Shown in pieces: positions 14,516 to 21,233 of a DNA stretch of 22,124 nt. The DNA is from a virus: IMG/VR virus record IMGVR_UViG_3300025669_000214, positions 1 to 22,124 of that record; one strand, 5' to 3'. The first letter of the stretch is position 1. Every line of letters begins with the position of its first letter. The position numbers and the translations under genes are program-made. The notes beneath the pieces were generated by a model. That model searched no databases and was not told where the DNA came from. It was given only the letters and a program-made list of their open reading frames with translations.

Positions 14516-15226
14516 TTACGTTACGGTGTTGGTCATCTTCTTGGTGCCAATTGCGGATGGCATCGGAACACCGCGATCTTTCGCGCCGTACAGGACGATG
14601 TATCCTGCGGCAAACACAGCCGCGCCGGGATCGGAAAGGTCGGCTTGGAAATGATCGTATCCGTTTGCAATATCGAGTGATGCCGCATCGACGTTAATCA
14701 CATACGTTTTGTACGTGACAGCCGGAACCGTGATCGTCGAGGACGGGTCAGTTGCCAGCGGAAGCAGAATATCCTCGTTCTGTCCCGTGCCGCTGAGAAC
14801 AGAAGTCGCGCCGGACGTTCCGCCGGTGAGCGTTTCGCCATCAGTCCATGTGGTGCCACCGGTAAGGCAACGGGCAAGAATGTAACCCGAGCCGACCTGG
14901 TAAACTTCAGCGGTATTCGATGAACCGCTACCGGTGATCGTTTCGCCGACTGTATATGTGCCGGTGACGTTACCAATCAAAAACTTCTGACCGGTTGACG
15001 CAGCATTGGTATACGCAAGCGTCTTGGATCCTGTGCCGTCAGCGTCGGTTGCCTGATCGAGCGTGATCGTGAAAGTTCCGCCAGCAGCATCGCCGACACT
15101 TACAACTACAGCCGCTTTGGTGTACTGCGCCATTGACATCCAGTTTGATGCCACAGCAGCATCGTTCAGCTCCTGCGCGAAAAGCGGGATGAGCGTCATG
15201 TTCTGTTCAAGTTTTACTCCAAACAT
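14516..15226 (-). CDS. Capsid decoration / head accessory protein with GET-repeat insertion
   Basis: 236 aa from the ATG at 15226 (MFGVKLEQNM), with AGGAG six bases upstream; an upstream in-frame start lacks such a site. The core, residues 25-75 and 150-225 (NWMSMAQYTKAAVVVSVGD, YKTYVINVDAASLDIANGYD, VLYGAKDRGVPMPSA), resembles small beta proteins encoded right after phage capsid genes. Residues about 83-148 are an insertion with two copies of a short motif (YTVGETITG and WTDGETLTGGTSGATSVL). It is the first gene after the capsid gene and probably highly expressed. Capsid binding is inferred from position. Confidence 0.68.
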   Translation of the reverse strand: MFGVKLEQNMTLIPLFAQELNDAAVASNWMSMAQYTKAAVVVSVGDAAGGTFTITLDQATDADGTGSKTLAYTNAASTGQKFLIGNVTGTYTVGETITGSGSSNTAEVYQVGSGYILARCLTGGTTWTDGETLTGGTSGATSVLSGTGQNEDILLPLATDPSSTITVPAVTYKTYVINVDAASLDIANGYDHFQADLSDPGAAVFAAGYIVLYGAKDRGVPMPSAIGTKKMTNTVT

Positions 15227-15295
15227 TTGCTTCTCCTTCGTGGTGTTTTTCCTGCTTATATATGGGCGAGGAATTCTAAGCACGCCCTCGATTGA

Positions 15296-15324
15296 TGCCG
15301 GGATGTTTCAATGACACCCCGGCA
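15296..15324 (-). other. Strong hairpin between capsid and decoration genes
   Basis: The minus-strand RNA can form an 11-bp stem (arms 15314-15324 and 15296-15306, one G-U pair) with a seven-base loop. No U-tract follows, so it is not a canonical intrinsic terminator. It lies 70 bases upstream of the decoration gene start, in a 108-base leader that includes further short inverted repeats and an ATATATAA tract. It may stabilise or process the capsid mRNA, or act as a weak terminator. Confidence 0.55.
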
Positions 15325-15334
15325 CCGGTAATTG

Positions 15335-15376
15335 TTATAAACCCTTTTCACGATTAAACGGGTTCGGGTAATTCAT
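15335..15376 (-). CDS. Possible 13-residue minigene after the capsid gene
   Basis: Eleven bases after the capsid stop, an ATG at 15376 opens MNYPNPFNREKGL and a TAA. AGGAG, overlapping the capsid stop codon, is seven bases upstream of the ATG, a better initiation context than several longer genes here. It could be a translated micropeptide, a coupling device, or a chance match. No function is suggested by the peptide itself. Confidence 0.3.
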   Translation of the reverse strand: MNYPNPFNREKGL

Positions 15377-15386
15377 GGTATGCTCC

Positions 15387-16670
15387 TTATGCTCTTGCGG
15401 CAAGCGTGACGTAAGGCGACTTGGTGTTTCCATTTTCCGGGCTGAACGGGGAAGGCCACCAGGGCTGTCCGTCAACATAGAAGATGAACCGGAACGCATT
15501 CTGGTCGTAATCAAACTTCAGGTGCATCGAAGTCTGCACGTCCATGTTCAGGCCACCGGCTTCCTGACCGATGAGATACTGTGACCAGTCATACATACCA
15601 ATGTCACCGACATCACCGAGCGTCGATGCAGCGGACGTATATGTGAGCGGAGCACCCTGAAGTGTCTTAAACGGAACACCGGCTGCGCTACCGTTTACAA
15701 ATACGGGGCCACCACCTGCGCCGACAGCAAGACTCATCGCGCCAAGTTGCGGCGAGGTGTCCCTGTTGGCATACCACTCGCCCAAATCGCCGTATACACG
15801 GGAATCCATTTTCAGGATATTCTCAAATACAATTGTGTCAGCTACCTGATCGGTTTCCTTCGCAACGGAAATAGTAGCGGGTGCATTCAGGACGCCAAGA
15901 GGTTGACCCGCGCCAGTGCCACGGAAGAATGATTTGGTCAGCTCAAACGCCATCGCATCTGACATGCTCTTGGTAAGCATCGCTCCGGCTGATACAGGGC
16001 TGAACTTCATCATCTCACCAGAGACGAACGCGAGTGCCATCGCCTTGCGCAACTGAAGCTGCACCTTGCCGATCTTCACGTTCTTGGTGTCGCCCTGCGC
16101 CTCTTCCTGTTCCCACACAAACTGGACATTACCAGCGACGAATCCCTGCGACTCGTTGAATCCCTGAATATAAGGGATGCCGATTGAATTGGTGCCCATC
16201 GGAATGACCATCGCCTTGTCCATGATGTTCAGGCGTTCGGACAGGCGTGTGAGAACTTCCGTTGAGATTTCTGTCGGGACAAGGAACGCGCCGTCTTCAG
16301 GTACGGTGACGTTCTGTGAGGGCGAGCCAGCAGAGCGGGATAGCACGCCATCATTCCACGCCTTGAGCGTTTCGGATGGTGAGGTTCCGCCACGACCAGC
16401 CGCATAAATCTGCGCGGCGAAATCGCCCATACCCTTGAATCCACCCTTCGGATCGTCCTGATCGCCGAGGATTTTTGATTTGTCGGTGACGCCAATTTCC
16501 CTCACGGCATCTTCGATCTGTTCCTTGACAGCACCCTTGATCGCATCAGTCATGACGATATTCTGATCAGCTGCCTGCGTGTTCAGAAGCTCGGTCAGGA
16601 GCGTTTTCACACCCTCATAATCAAGGGTGTTAGTCTTGGTGTCGTCTACTTTTTTGTCTTCGTCTGCCAT
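15387..16670 (-). CDS. Major capsid protein (HK97 gp5-like)
   Basis: 427 aa from the ATG at 16670 (MADEDKKVDDTK), with GGAG ten bases upstream; an in-frame ATG at 16727 would add 19 residues but has no properly spaced site. Residues 1 to about 110 are charged and helical (YEGVKTLLTELLNTQ, IEDAVREIG), matching the delta/scaffold domain removed by the protease. GAFLVPTEISTEVL at about 127-140 marks the usual entry to the mature fold. Further family features are VQLQLRKAMALAFVSGEMM, FFRGTGAGQPLGVLNA and a C-terminal YVDGQPWWPSPFSP segment. Immediate upstream protease and downstream decoration genes agree. It forms the icosahedral shell. Confidence 0.93.
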   Translation of the reverse strand: MADEDKKVDDTKTNTLDYEGVKTLLTELLNTQAADQNIVMTDAIKGAVKEQIEDAVREIGVTDKSKILGDQDDPKGGFKGMGDFAAQIYAAGRGGTSPSETLKAWNDGVLSRSAGSPSQNVTVPEDGAFLVPTEISTEVLTRLSERLNIMDKAMVIPMGTNSIGIPYIQGFNESQGFVAGNVQFVWEQEEAQGDTKNVKIGKVQLQLRKAMALAFVSGEMMKFSPVSAGAMLTKSMSDAMAFELTKSFFRGTGAGQPLGVLNAPATISVAKETDQVADTIVFENILKMDSRVYGDLGEWYANRDTSPQLGAMSLAVGAGGGPVFVNGSAAGVPFKTLQGAPLTYTSAASTLGDVGDIGMYDWSQYLIGQEAGGLNMDVQTSMHLKFDYDQNAFRFIFYVDGQPWWPSPFSPENGNTKSPYVTLAARA

Positions 16671-16787
16671 CTTACAACTACTCCATTCTGGCGGTTCGTT
16701 GTTTGGTTTATCGATTTGATTTGGCATCCTTATTCGGACGACGCCCAGGATCGATCTTCACCTGCCGGGATAACCGGCTCCAGTGTG

Positions 16788-18188
16788 TCACGATTCCCTC
16801 GTCGCTTTCCCGAATGCGATGGATACTTCATCACCCACTATTTCGTTTATCGTATCTTTCAAGTCCTTTGTTCGGTCTGCCGTGACTTCGGCGAACGCCT
16901 CTTTCACCATATCGGCAGTCATGCCTTCCGGTTTTTCAGGTTCGCGGATCATAAGGACGGGAACACCGGGATCGCTATTGCTTCCGCCATGTGTCGTTGT
17001 GTTATCATCTGTCACCACTTTTTCGTCCACTTGATCCGTATCAGTGGCAGGATCATCTTGATTATCCGCAACAGATTTATCTTCATCGTTCACCACCTCT
17101 TTCGCACCTATCCAGTCAACGGGATCATCGGCTGTCGATACGTCAATGAAATCTCCGTCATCAACTGACCATGCAACACGTTCGTCAGAATCAACCACTG
17201 ATGCTTCCCGGTACTCAGGCACGACTTTCTCGAATGGGCCGTAATGTTTCGCAAGATGGTTGTATACGCCCTTGCGATCATCAGCCGGGATACGTGTTCC
17301 GCCACGGGCACCGAGCAGGATACCCATCGAAGCGGATATTGCACGCCATACAGCAAGCGTATCAGCGGCCTTATGGTGCGGCAACTTGTACGCACTCTTT
17401 GCATCGGCATGTTCCGTATCGAACCATGTTGACATCTTGCGCAAAGTTTTGACATCAGCAGCAGCCACTTCTTTCGCGGCATCCCACGGTTCGCCAATAT
17501 CAGCAATGCCATAGTCCCGGTATCCAATTACATATTTGTCACCGGCATCAAGCGCCTCAGTAAACGCATCGCGCACGGTCTTGGTCTTGATCTCACCTGA
17601 GTCAAGTGCATTGACCAATGCCTCGGGATGCGCCGGGATAGCCACGCAGGATATTTCAAGCAGTTCGACTTTCGTGAACACGCGCCTGATTGTTGCATCA
17701 GGAAACTTTGCACGGTCGATCTCGTCGCCTGTCACTGATTTCTTCGGGATGAAGCCGACGCTGAATGCCCGGATGAAATCTTTGTCGTACATGTTTAGTA
17801 ATTCGTCACCCATCGCATTCGGCGCGAACTCAGCTGTGAATATCAGGTCGTTGGTCTTTTTGTCAACCGCGATAGTCTGGACCTTCCCAACAGGTAGCCC
17901 AAAGTAATCGTGGGAAAGCATCAGCACAGGATTGTCACGAAAGTTTTTCAAGTCCCATGCCTTGTCGTCGATGACTTCGCCATCCCTGTCAGCGGTCGGC
18001 CTGTTTGCCACAGCCGTCACGGTGCGTTTGTCAACGTCAACGCCCTTCTTCATCATGAGCGCCGCAAGACTCTTGTGTTTGATCTCAGGTGTAATTGTTA
18101 CCGTGTCAGCCATGTCAGTCTCCAGTCTGGCGGTCGTGGCATCCATTTTATCCTCAACTCTTTGCGTAATAAAGTCGATATCTAACAT
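16788..18188 (-). CDS. Prohead protease with extra domain and scaffold-like C-terminus
   Basis: 466 aa, roughly twice the length of a minimal HK97-family (U35) maturation protease. The protease is at about 55-195: AVANRPTADRDGEVI, LSHDY with the catalytic His at about 93, FIRAFSVGF with Ser at about 143, and VELLEISCVAIPAHPEAL at 174-191. Residues about 220-325 are a second domain (AYKLPHH, LLGARGGTRIPADDR, YNHLAKHYGPF) of a type often found joined to phage proteases. Residues about 330-405 are an acidic, Asp-rich linker. The end (MTADMVKEAFAEVTADRTKD and following) is helical, like a scaffolding segment. The start at 18188 lies two bases past the upstream stop, with GAGG nine bases upstream. 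It cleaves capsid N-termini in the prohead. Confidence 0.9.
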   Translation of the reverse strand: MLDIDFITQRVEDKMDATTARLETDMADTVTITPEIKHKSLAALMMKKGVDVDKRTVTAVANRPTADRDGEVIDDKAWDLKNFRDNPVLMLSHDYFGLPVGKVQTIAVDKKTNDLIFTAEFAPNAMGDELLNMYDKDFIRAFSVGFIPKKSVTGDEIDRAKFPDATIRRVFTKVELLEISCVAIPAHPEALVNALDSGEIKTKTVRDAFTEALDAGDKYVIGYRDYGIADIGEPWDAAKEVAAADVKTLRKMSTWFDTEHADAKSAYKLPHHKAADTLAVWRAISASMGILLGARGGTRIPADDRKGVYNHLAKHYGPFEKVVPEYREASVVDSDERVAWSVDDGDFIDVSTADDPVDWIGAKEVVNDEDKSVADNQDDPATDTDQVDEKVVTDDNTTTHGGSNSDPGVPVLMIREPEKPEGMTADMVKEAFAEVTADRTKDLKDTINEIVGDEVSIAFGKATRES

Positions 18189-18189
18189 A

Positions 18190-18885
18190 TCATTTATCCT
18201 CGGTTAAAAATGCGTCACAGAATCCATATTTATTTCTGTCAATGATTGTATCATCTATTCCGAGAAATCCGGCAACGCGCCGAATATATATCTTTCTGTG
18301 TTTATCATCCACCTTTGCGGACAAAGGAATGCTGGTACAAAAATCGATCATTTCCGCGTTCAGGTATGGCAGATATATTTCAACACCTTTTGATTCGCTG
18401 TTTAATGCCTCAAGATGATCGGGTGTTAGCCGACCAAGATAATAGGCGTATTTTTCTTCCGGTTCGGTTTGATGGTCATAGTATCCACACATGAACTCAT
18501 CAATGCCGTCACAACATATTATCTTCGTCACGTCTACCGGCAGCATGTCGAAGAATGTCTCATATACATTCCCGTTGGCATTTATTCCGGTTATCATTGT
18601 TTGATGCTTTGTTTGGTATATTAAGCTCCCGATTTTAGCAAACAGTGCATCGGGGTGCTCGTTCCTTGATGCTATTGTGAATGTGTGCGCCTGGTAAAAA
18701 TGGCTGAGAATATCAAGCATTACTGTTGAGTCGATTCCCCCGCTATATGCCAAAGTATCGACCTCTATGGAATCCAATACGTCTTCGAGCAATTCAACAA
18801 ACGCACCAACAGGCGCGTCACCGACACTGGAAACGTCTGCGTATTTATAATAATCCTGCCGCCAATTTTCCGGGTATACTATCAT
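18190..18885 (-). CDS. Asparagine-synthase-like PP-loop ATPase without glutaminase domain
   Basis: 231 aa from the ATG at 18885, which overlaps the preceding stop (ATGA) with AGGA six bases upstream; an open extension to 18927 is less likely. YSGGIDSTVMLDIL at about 47-60 is the PP-loop for ATP pyrophosphate binding. CDGIDEFMCGYYDH at 125-138 matches the G.DE.F.GY motif of the asparagine synthase C-terminal domain. YLPYLNAEMIDFC, then RKIYIRRVAGFLGI and RNKYGF, follow that family to the end. The N-terminal glutamine amidotransferase domain is absent, so it would need free ammonia or another partner if it amidates, or it may form amide or lactam bonds as relatives do. It sits between minor-head and protease genes, which is unusual. 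Substrate unknown. Confidence 0.85.
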   Translation of the reverse strand: MIVYPENWRQDYYKYADVSSVGDAPVGAFVELLEDVLDSIEVDTLAYSGGIDSTVMLDILSHFYQAHTFTIASRNEHPDALFAKIGSLIYQTKHQTMITGINANGNVYETFFDMLPVDVTKIICCDGIDEFMCGYYDHQTEPEEKYAYYLGRLTPDHLEALNSESKGVEIYLPYLNAEMIDFCTSIPLSAKVDDKHRKIYIRRVAGFLGIDDTIIDRNKYGFCDAFLTEDK

Positions 18886-19223
18886 ACTGATTCCTGTAGT
18901 TGTCTGTCTGGACATGGGGGCGGACATCCGGCAGCTTCCGCCTCTTCGTCACTCCAAAAGACTTCTTGGTCATCTTCGAGTCCGGTTATTGCATGATATA
19001 TTACTCCATCTGTGCCCTTGATATGCCCCGTCGTAAACTTATTGCCGAGATGATCGAGAACAAAACAATGGTGTAATTCTTCATCGCCGTCTTCGTCTAC
19101 ATGCACATGGTGCAAGAGATACAGAAAACTCTCTAATGGTTCTCCGTCGTCTTTCATCATTACGAGTTTCCGCTCTGCCATCGCACGCGCTGATGAAATT
19201 AGGTTCTGTTTGCTCATATCCAT
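18882..19223 (-). CDS. His/acid-rich hypothetical protein coupled to the PP-loop enzyme
   Basis: 113 aa from the ATG at 19223, chosen because GGAG is six bases upstream; a TTG at 19235 would overlap that site. An N-terminal helix (QNLISSARAMAERKLVMM) is followed by a beta-type region with many His and acidic residues (YLLHHVHVDEDGDEELHHCFVLDHLG, split by turns). Then come TTGHIKGTDGVIYHAIT and an acidic end with GCPPPCPDRQ. The stop overlaps the PP-loop gene (ATGA), so the two are translated together. It may be a metal-binding protein, partner or substrate of the enzyme. No known family is recognised. A structured RNA with a U-tract lies directly upstream. Confidence 0.68.
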   Translation of the reverse strand: MDMSKQNLISSARAMAERKLVMMKDDGEPLESFLYLLHHVHVDEDGDEELHHCFVLDHLGNKFTTGHIKGTDGVIYHAITGLEDDQEVFWSDEEAEAAGCPPPCPDRQLQESV

Positions 19224-19233
19224 GTTGTTCTCC

Positions 19234-19299
19234 AATAAAAAGCCCGAGCCGCAACATTCAATGGACTTTCAGATTGTCCACCTGTTACGATTCGGGCTT
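19234..19299 (-). terminator. Rod-like RNA hairpin with U-tract (terminator or attenuator)
   Basis: Read on the minus strand, an 8-bp outer stem (19292-19299 with 19240-19247), a 7-bp middle stem with one G-U pair (19283-19289 with 19250-19256) and a 5-bp tip stem (19276-19280 with 19262-19266, nine-base loop) stack into one long rod. It is followed by UUUUAUU, then immediately by the GGAG ribosome-binding site of the 113-aa gene. This fits an intrinsic terminator, but one located in mid-operon upstream of protease and capsid genes, so attenuation, antitermination or an RNA-processing role should be considered. Confidence 0.65.
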
Positions 19300-19341
19300 C
19301 AAACGATCCTGCTACTCAGGTGTTATCAGGGGCCGGTACTT

Positions 19342-19485
19342 TTACTTCCGTGCCTTCGCCTTGTATTTTTCCTCGATCTCTATTTCGGTTATGCCACCCG
19401 TGTTGAAATTAATGGTGGCAACTATCTTGCCGGTGCGTTTATCGGCTTTCCACTTCTTTATCACTTCGTCTATCTGGTTGCTCAT
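19342..19485 (-). CDS. Small hypothetical protein (47 aa)
   Basis: ATG at 19485 with AGGA seven bases upstream; reads MSNQIDEVIKKWKADKRTGK, then ATINFNTGGITEIEIEEKYK and a basic end AKARK. The composition (an N-terminal amphipathic helix, two strands, basic tail) looks like a genuine small folded protein rather than noise. It is spaced 19 bases from the upstream gene. It resembles small basic phage proteins of unknown role. The rod-like hairpin follows about 40 bases after its stop. Confidence 0.6.
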   Translation of the reverse strand: MSNQIDEVIKKWKADKRTGKIVATINFNTGGITEIEIEEKYKAKARK

Positions 19486-19504
19486 GAGCCATCCTATATT
19501 TGTA

Positions 19505-19747
19505 TTATAACACTATAACTAATATGCCGCCAACTATACTTGACAGGATAATCCCGACAAACAATCCAGCCGCAAACATCGCGTTTTCCGCATCACTTCT
19601 ATACGGGAGCCGATAATATTCCCGGTGTTCATTAGGGCCTGGCATTCCAGTTACAACAGAGCTTAGTGTCACAATGCCCTCATCTTCTGATGTGAATCCC
19701 TCGCCTACTGAACTCACGGTTATGATCTTTTTCTCGGCGGTTTCCAT
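19505..19747 (-). CDS. Small C-tail-anchored membrane protein (80 aa)
   Basis: MET and a charged start (ETAEKKIITVSSVGEGF) lead to a soluble part of about 55 residues. A single membrane helix at about 57-80 (MFAAGLFVGIILSSIVGGIL) ends the protein. No signal peptide is seen, so it would be C-tail anchored with the N-terminus in the cytosol. AGGGGG seven bases upstream of the ATG supports the start, but that site lies inside a 7-bp hairpin (see 19756-19816). Holin-like size, but only one clear helix. Function unknown; neighbours are another tiny membrane protein and the MuF gene. Confidence 0.62.
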   Translation of the reverse strand: METAEKKIITVSSVGEGFTSEDEGIVTLSSVVTGMPGPNEHREYYRLPYRSDAENAMFAAGLFVGIILSSIVGGILVIVL

Positions 19748-19755
19748 TGTGTTTC

Positions 19756-19816
19756 CCCCTGTTAATTTACAGGGGCCGTTTTCGTGTGTTGCTGGGCTGG
19801 TGCCGACGACCCCTGT
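19756..19816 (-). promoter_or_regulatory. Candidate three-part RNA switch hiding a ribosome-binding site
   Basis: On the minus strand the leader carries ACAGGGG (19810-19816), then CCCCTGT (19769-19775), then ACAGGGG (19756-19762). The last includes the ribosome-binding site of the 80-aa membrane protein. The middle element can pair perfectly (7 bp) with either copy, so the two stems exclude each other. With the near copy (six-base loop) the site is hidden; with the far copy it is free. A further 6-bp inverted repeat (GGTGCC/GGCACC) surrounds the far copy. No ligand or known riboswitch class is recognised. Confidence 0.4.
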
Positions 19817-19865
19817 GATGCACGCTGTTGCCGCACCCTGTTTGATGGCACCCTACCCTATTCGT

Positions 19866-20000
19866 TTACGTCAACCACCATCCGGTAATAAATCCAATGG
19901 CCGTGCCGAGCATCAATACAGCGAACATGAAACCAACCATATACAAATCCCATTCGTCAGGTGGATAGTATACCTTCCCAATATGCTCTGCTGTTTTCAT
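19866..20000 (-). CDS. 44-residue membrane protein
   Basis: An ATG at 20000, one base after the MuF stop codon, opens MKTAEHIGKVYYPPDEWDLY followed by a hydrophobic helix to about residue 43 (MVGFMFAVLMLGTAIGFITG) and WWLT, then TAA. The placement immediately after a stop suggests translation by re-initiation. A single membrane segment with short flanks could be a small membrane effector or lysis accessory. Between its stop and the next gene lie 118 bases holding only the candidate RNA switch. Confidence 0.55.
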   Translation of the reverse strand: MKTAEHIGKVYYPPDEWDLYMVGFMFAVLMLGTAIGFITGWWLT

Positions 20001-20001
20001 C

Positions 20002-20844
20002 TTACGCATCCTCATCGATTACTGGAATCATCGTGCAGCGACAATTTATAATGGTAGATATGTCCCCGCTCGGATCGCCGGGGTATTCAAGTCCGATTGA
20101 AAACTTGTCACCGAGCGGCACTGTCTCGCCATCAGTAGCGGCATGAGTATCCCTGACACGGGAATCAAGTGTTGCCACCCATTCCTTTTCACTGACGACG
20201 CCTGTCTGCCGATAGCCCTCTTCCGTTGCGAAGTTAGCAGCCCCGGTTGTCTCTGTCCGGGCAATCATCGGGGCACGCACGTCTTTTGCATTCAGATCGT
20301 AGTAATCAGAAACGCGAGTCTTTAACTGTGCCATGCTCTCGCCTGCTGTCATACCGGTTGTCAGCGTGCGCCTCAAGTCCTTACTGGTTGTCTCATTAAC
20401 AAGCGATCCCCATTCGGCTGGTTGTGCCTTCACGAATTCACGGACGTTGGGGTCCGTCACGTTGAACGCTGCGGCTACACCAGTGACTTCATCCATTGCC
20501 CGGCCACCGTTCAGAGTCACAATGCCGCCAATTGTATCGCGTGTTCCTTCGGCGAATAGTTTGTTCCACTTGCGTTGCCCGAACAGCCATGAGTCGATAC
20601 GGGAATCGAATTCACCTTTGTCGACAATTGACTTCAGTGGCCGTTTCGCCATATTCTTCTGCACATCTTTTTCTTGGGCATCGAATAGCTTGATATGTTC
20701 CGCTGTTAGTTTCGCCTCTTGCGGGTCAGTGGCCTTGACGAACGCATACCATGCCTCAGCACGTGCGGCACTACCGGATCGTTTGATGATCTCAGTAGCG
20801 GCAGCAACAACAGCGTCGGCGGTTATGGTGGAGATGAAGGTCAA
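20002..20844 (-). CDS. Minor head protein, MuF / SPP1 gp7 family
   Basis: 280 aa. The family core is at about 195-272: ARTETTGAANFATEEGYRQ, then EWVATLDSRVRDTHAATDGE, PGDPSG and NCRC. These are the Arg-Thr-Glu, D-R-R-TH and N-C-R-C signatures of the phage Mu gpF / SPP1 gp7 group. The first 190 residues are helical (HIKLFDAQEKDVQKNM, RKWNKLFAEG). No C-terminal toxin domain is fused. These proteins associate with the portal and are packaged in small numbers, taking part in head assembly. The start overlaps the upstream gene (20841-20844). Confidence 0.9.
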   Translation of the reverse strand: MTFISTITADAVVAAATEIIKRSGSAARAEAWYAFVKATDPQEAKLTAEHIKLFDAQEKDVQKNMAKRPLKSIVDKGEFDSRIDSWLFGQRKWNKLFAEGTRDTIGGIVTLNGGRAMDEVTGVAAAFNVTDPNVREFVKAQPAEWGSLVNETTSKDLRRTLTTGMTAGESMAQLKTRVSDYYDLNAKDVRAPMIARTETTGAANFATEEGYRQTGVVSEKEWVATLDSRVRDTHAATDGETVPLGDKFSIGLEYPGDPSGDISTIINCRCTMIPVIDEDA

Positions 20845-21233
20845 TAGCTTTTCCTTATTGTGTCTGGCGCAGGAGGCATTCCTTTGCCATAAAATATCTG
20901 GTCTGGTATCGGATTTTCAGGCCGCTTGGCCTCGTAATACTTGCACTTGCCGTCAGTGTTGATTACGTCCCGAGTCTTTGACCCATCTGTGAAGTCGGTT
21001 ATGGGCGCAAGGGGGGCGCGGCATTTTATCCGCAGATCAGGAAAAGTACCCTTGGAGTGTGCGCACTTGTCGCATACCGTCACCGTCAGTGGCGAGCGTC
21101 CATCTTCAACAAGTGAATTGAGCATATCCTTTATAACTGTTATCGGGAATTGTATAACCCCGCTGGTACACATGGTTCCGCGTATTAATATTTCGATCCA
21201 GATATCTTCCGCATCTTTCCTTGTAATACTCAT
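20841..21233 (-). CDS. Small four-cysteine protein between portal and minor head genes
   Basis: 130 aa. Cys at about 54 and 57 (CDKC), 71 and 97 (CKYY) form a C-x2-C-x13-C-x25-C arrangement that could hold one zinc ion. The N-terminus (KDAEDIWIEILIRGTM) is helical and the region GVIQFPITVIKDMLNSLVED follows. It overlaps both neighbours by four bases (ATGA), so expression is fixed to portal and MuF levels. No named family is recognised; a small portal-associated or assembly factor is possible. The C-terminal part is Pro-rich (PENPIPD, MPPAPD). Confidence 0.75.
   Translation of the reverse strand: MSITRKDAEDIWIEILIRGTMCTSGVIQFPITVIKDMLNSLVEDGRSPLTVTVCDKCAHSKGTFPDLRIKCRAPLAPITDFTDGSKTRDVINTDGKCKYYEAKRPENPIPDQIFYGKGMPPAPDTIRKSY

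Noticed and set aside
15335-15376. YPNPFN motif as a type IX secretion sorting signal
   Set aside because: That motif belongs to long C-terminal domains of secreted proteins. Here it is part of a 13-residue frame, so the match is most likely chance.
16743-16790. Short GCCGG/CCGGC inverted repeat between protease and capsid genes as a terminator
   Set aside because: Only 5 bp and no U-tract follows; too weak to call.
16716-17168. 150-codon plus-strand frame over the protease 3' end
   Set aside because: Antisense to the well-supported protease C-terminus, rich in Cys, His and Ile in the way of out-of-frame readings, with no recognisable domain.
18190-18885. QueC-type deazaguanine synthase (DNA modification) as identity of the PP-loop enzyme
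   Set aside because: SGG.DST is shared, but the DGIDEFMCGYY motif and the C-terminal KIYIRR...RNKYGF pattern belong to the asparagine synthase family, and QueC zinc cysteines are not seen.
19240-19299. tRNA-like fold suggested by the outer stem
   Set aside because: The total is about 60 bases with stacked rather than branched stems, no T-loop sequence and no CCA. A U-tract follows, so a terminator-like hairpin fits better.
20333-20962. 209-codon open frame on the plus strand
   Set aside because: It is antisense to the MuF gene and its upstream neighbour, whose family motifs are clear. No ribosome-binding site and an odd composition; every other real gene is on the minus strand.
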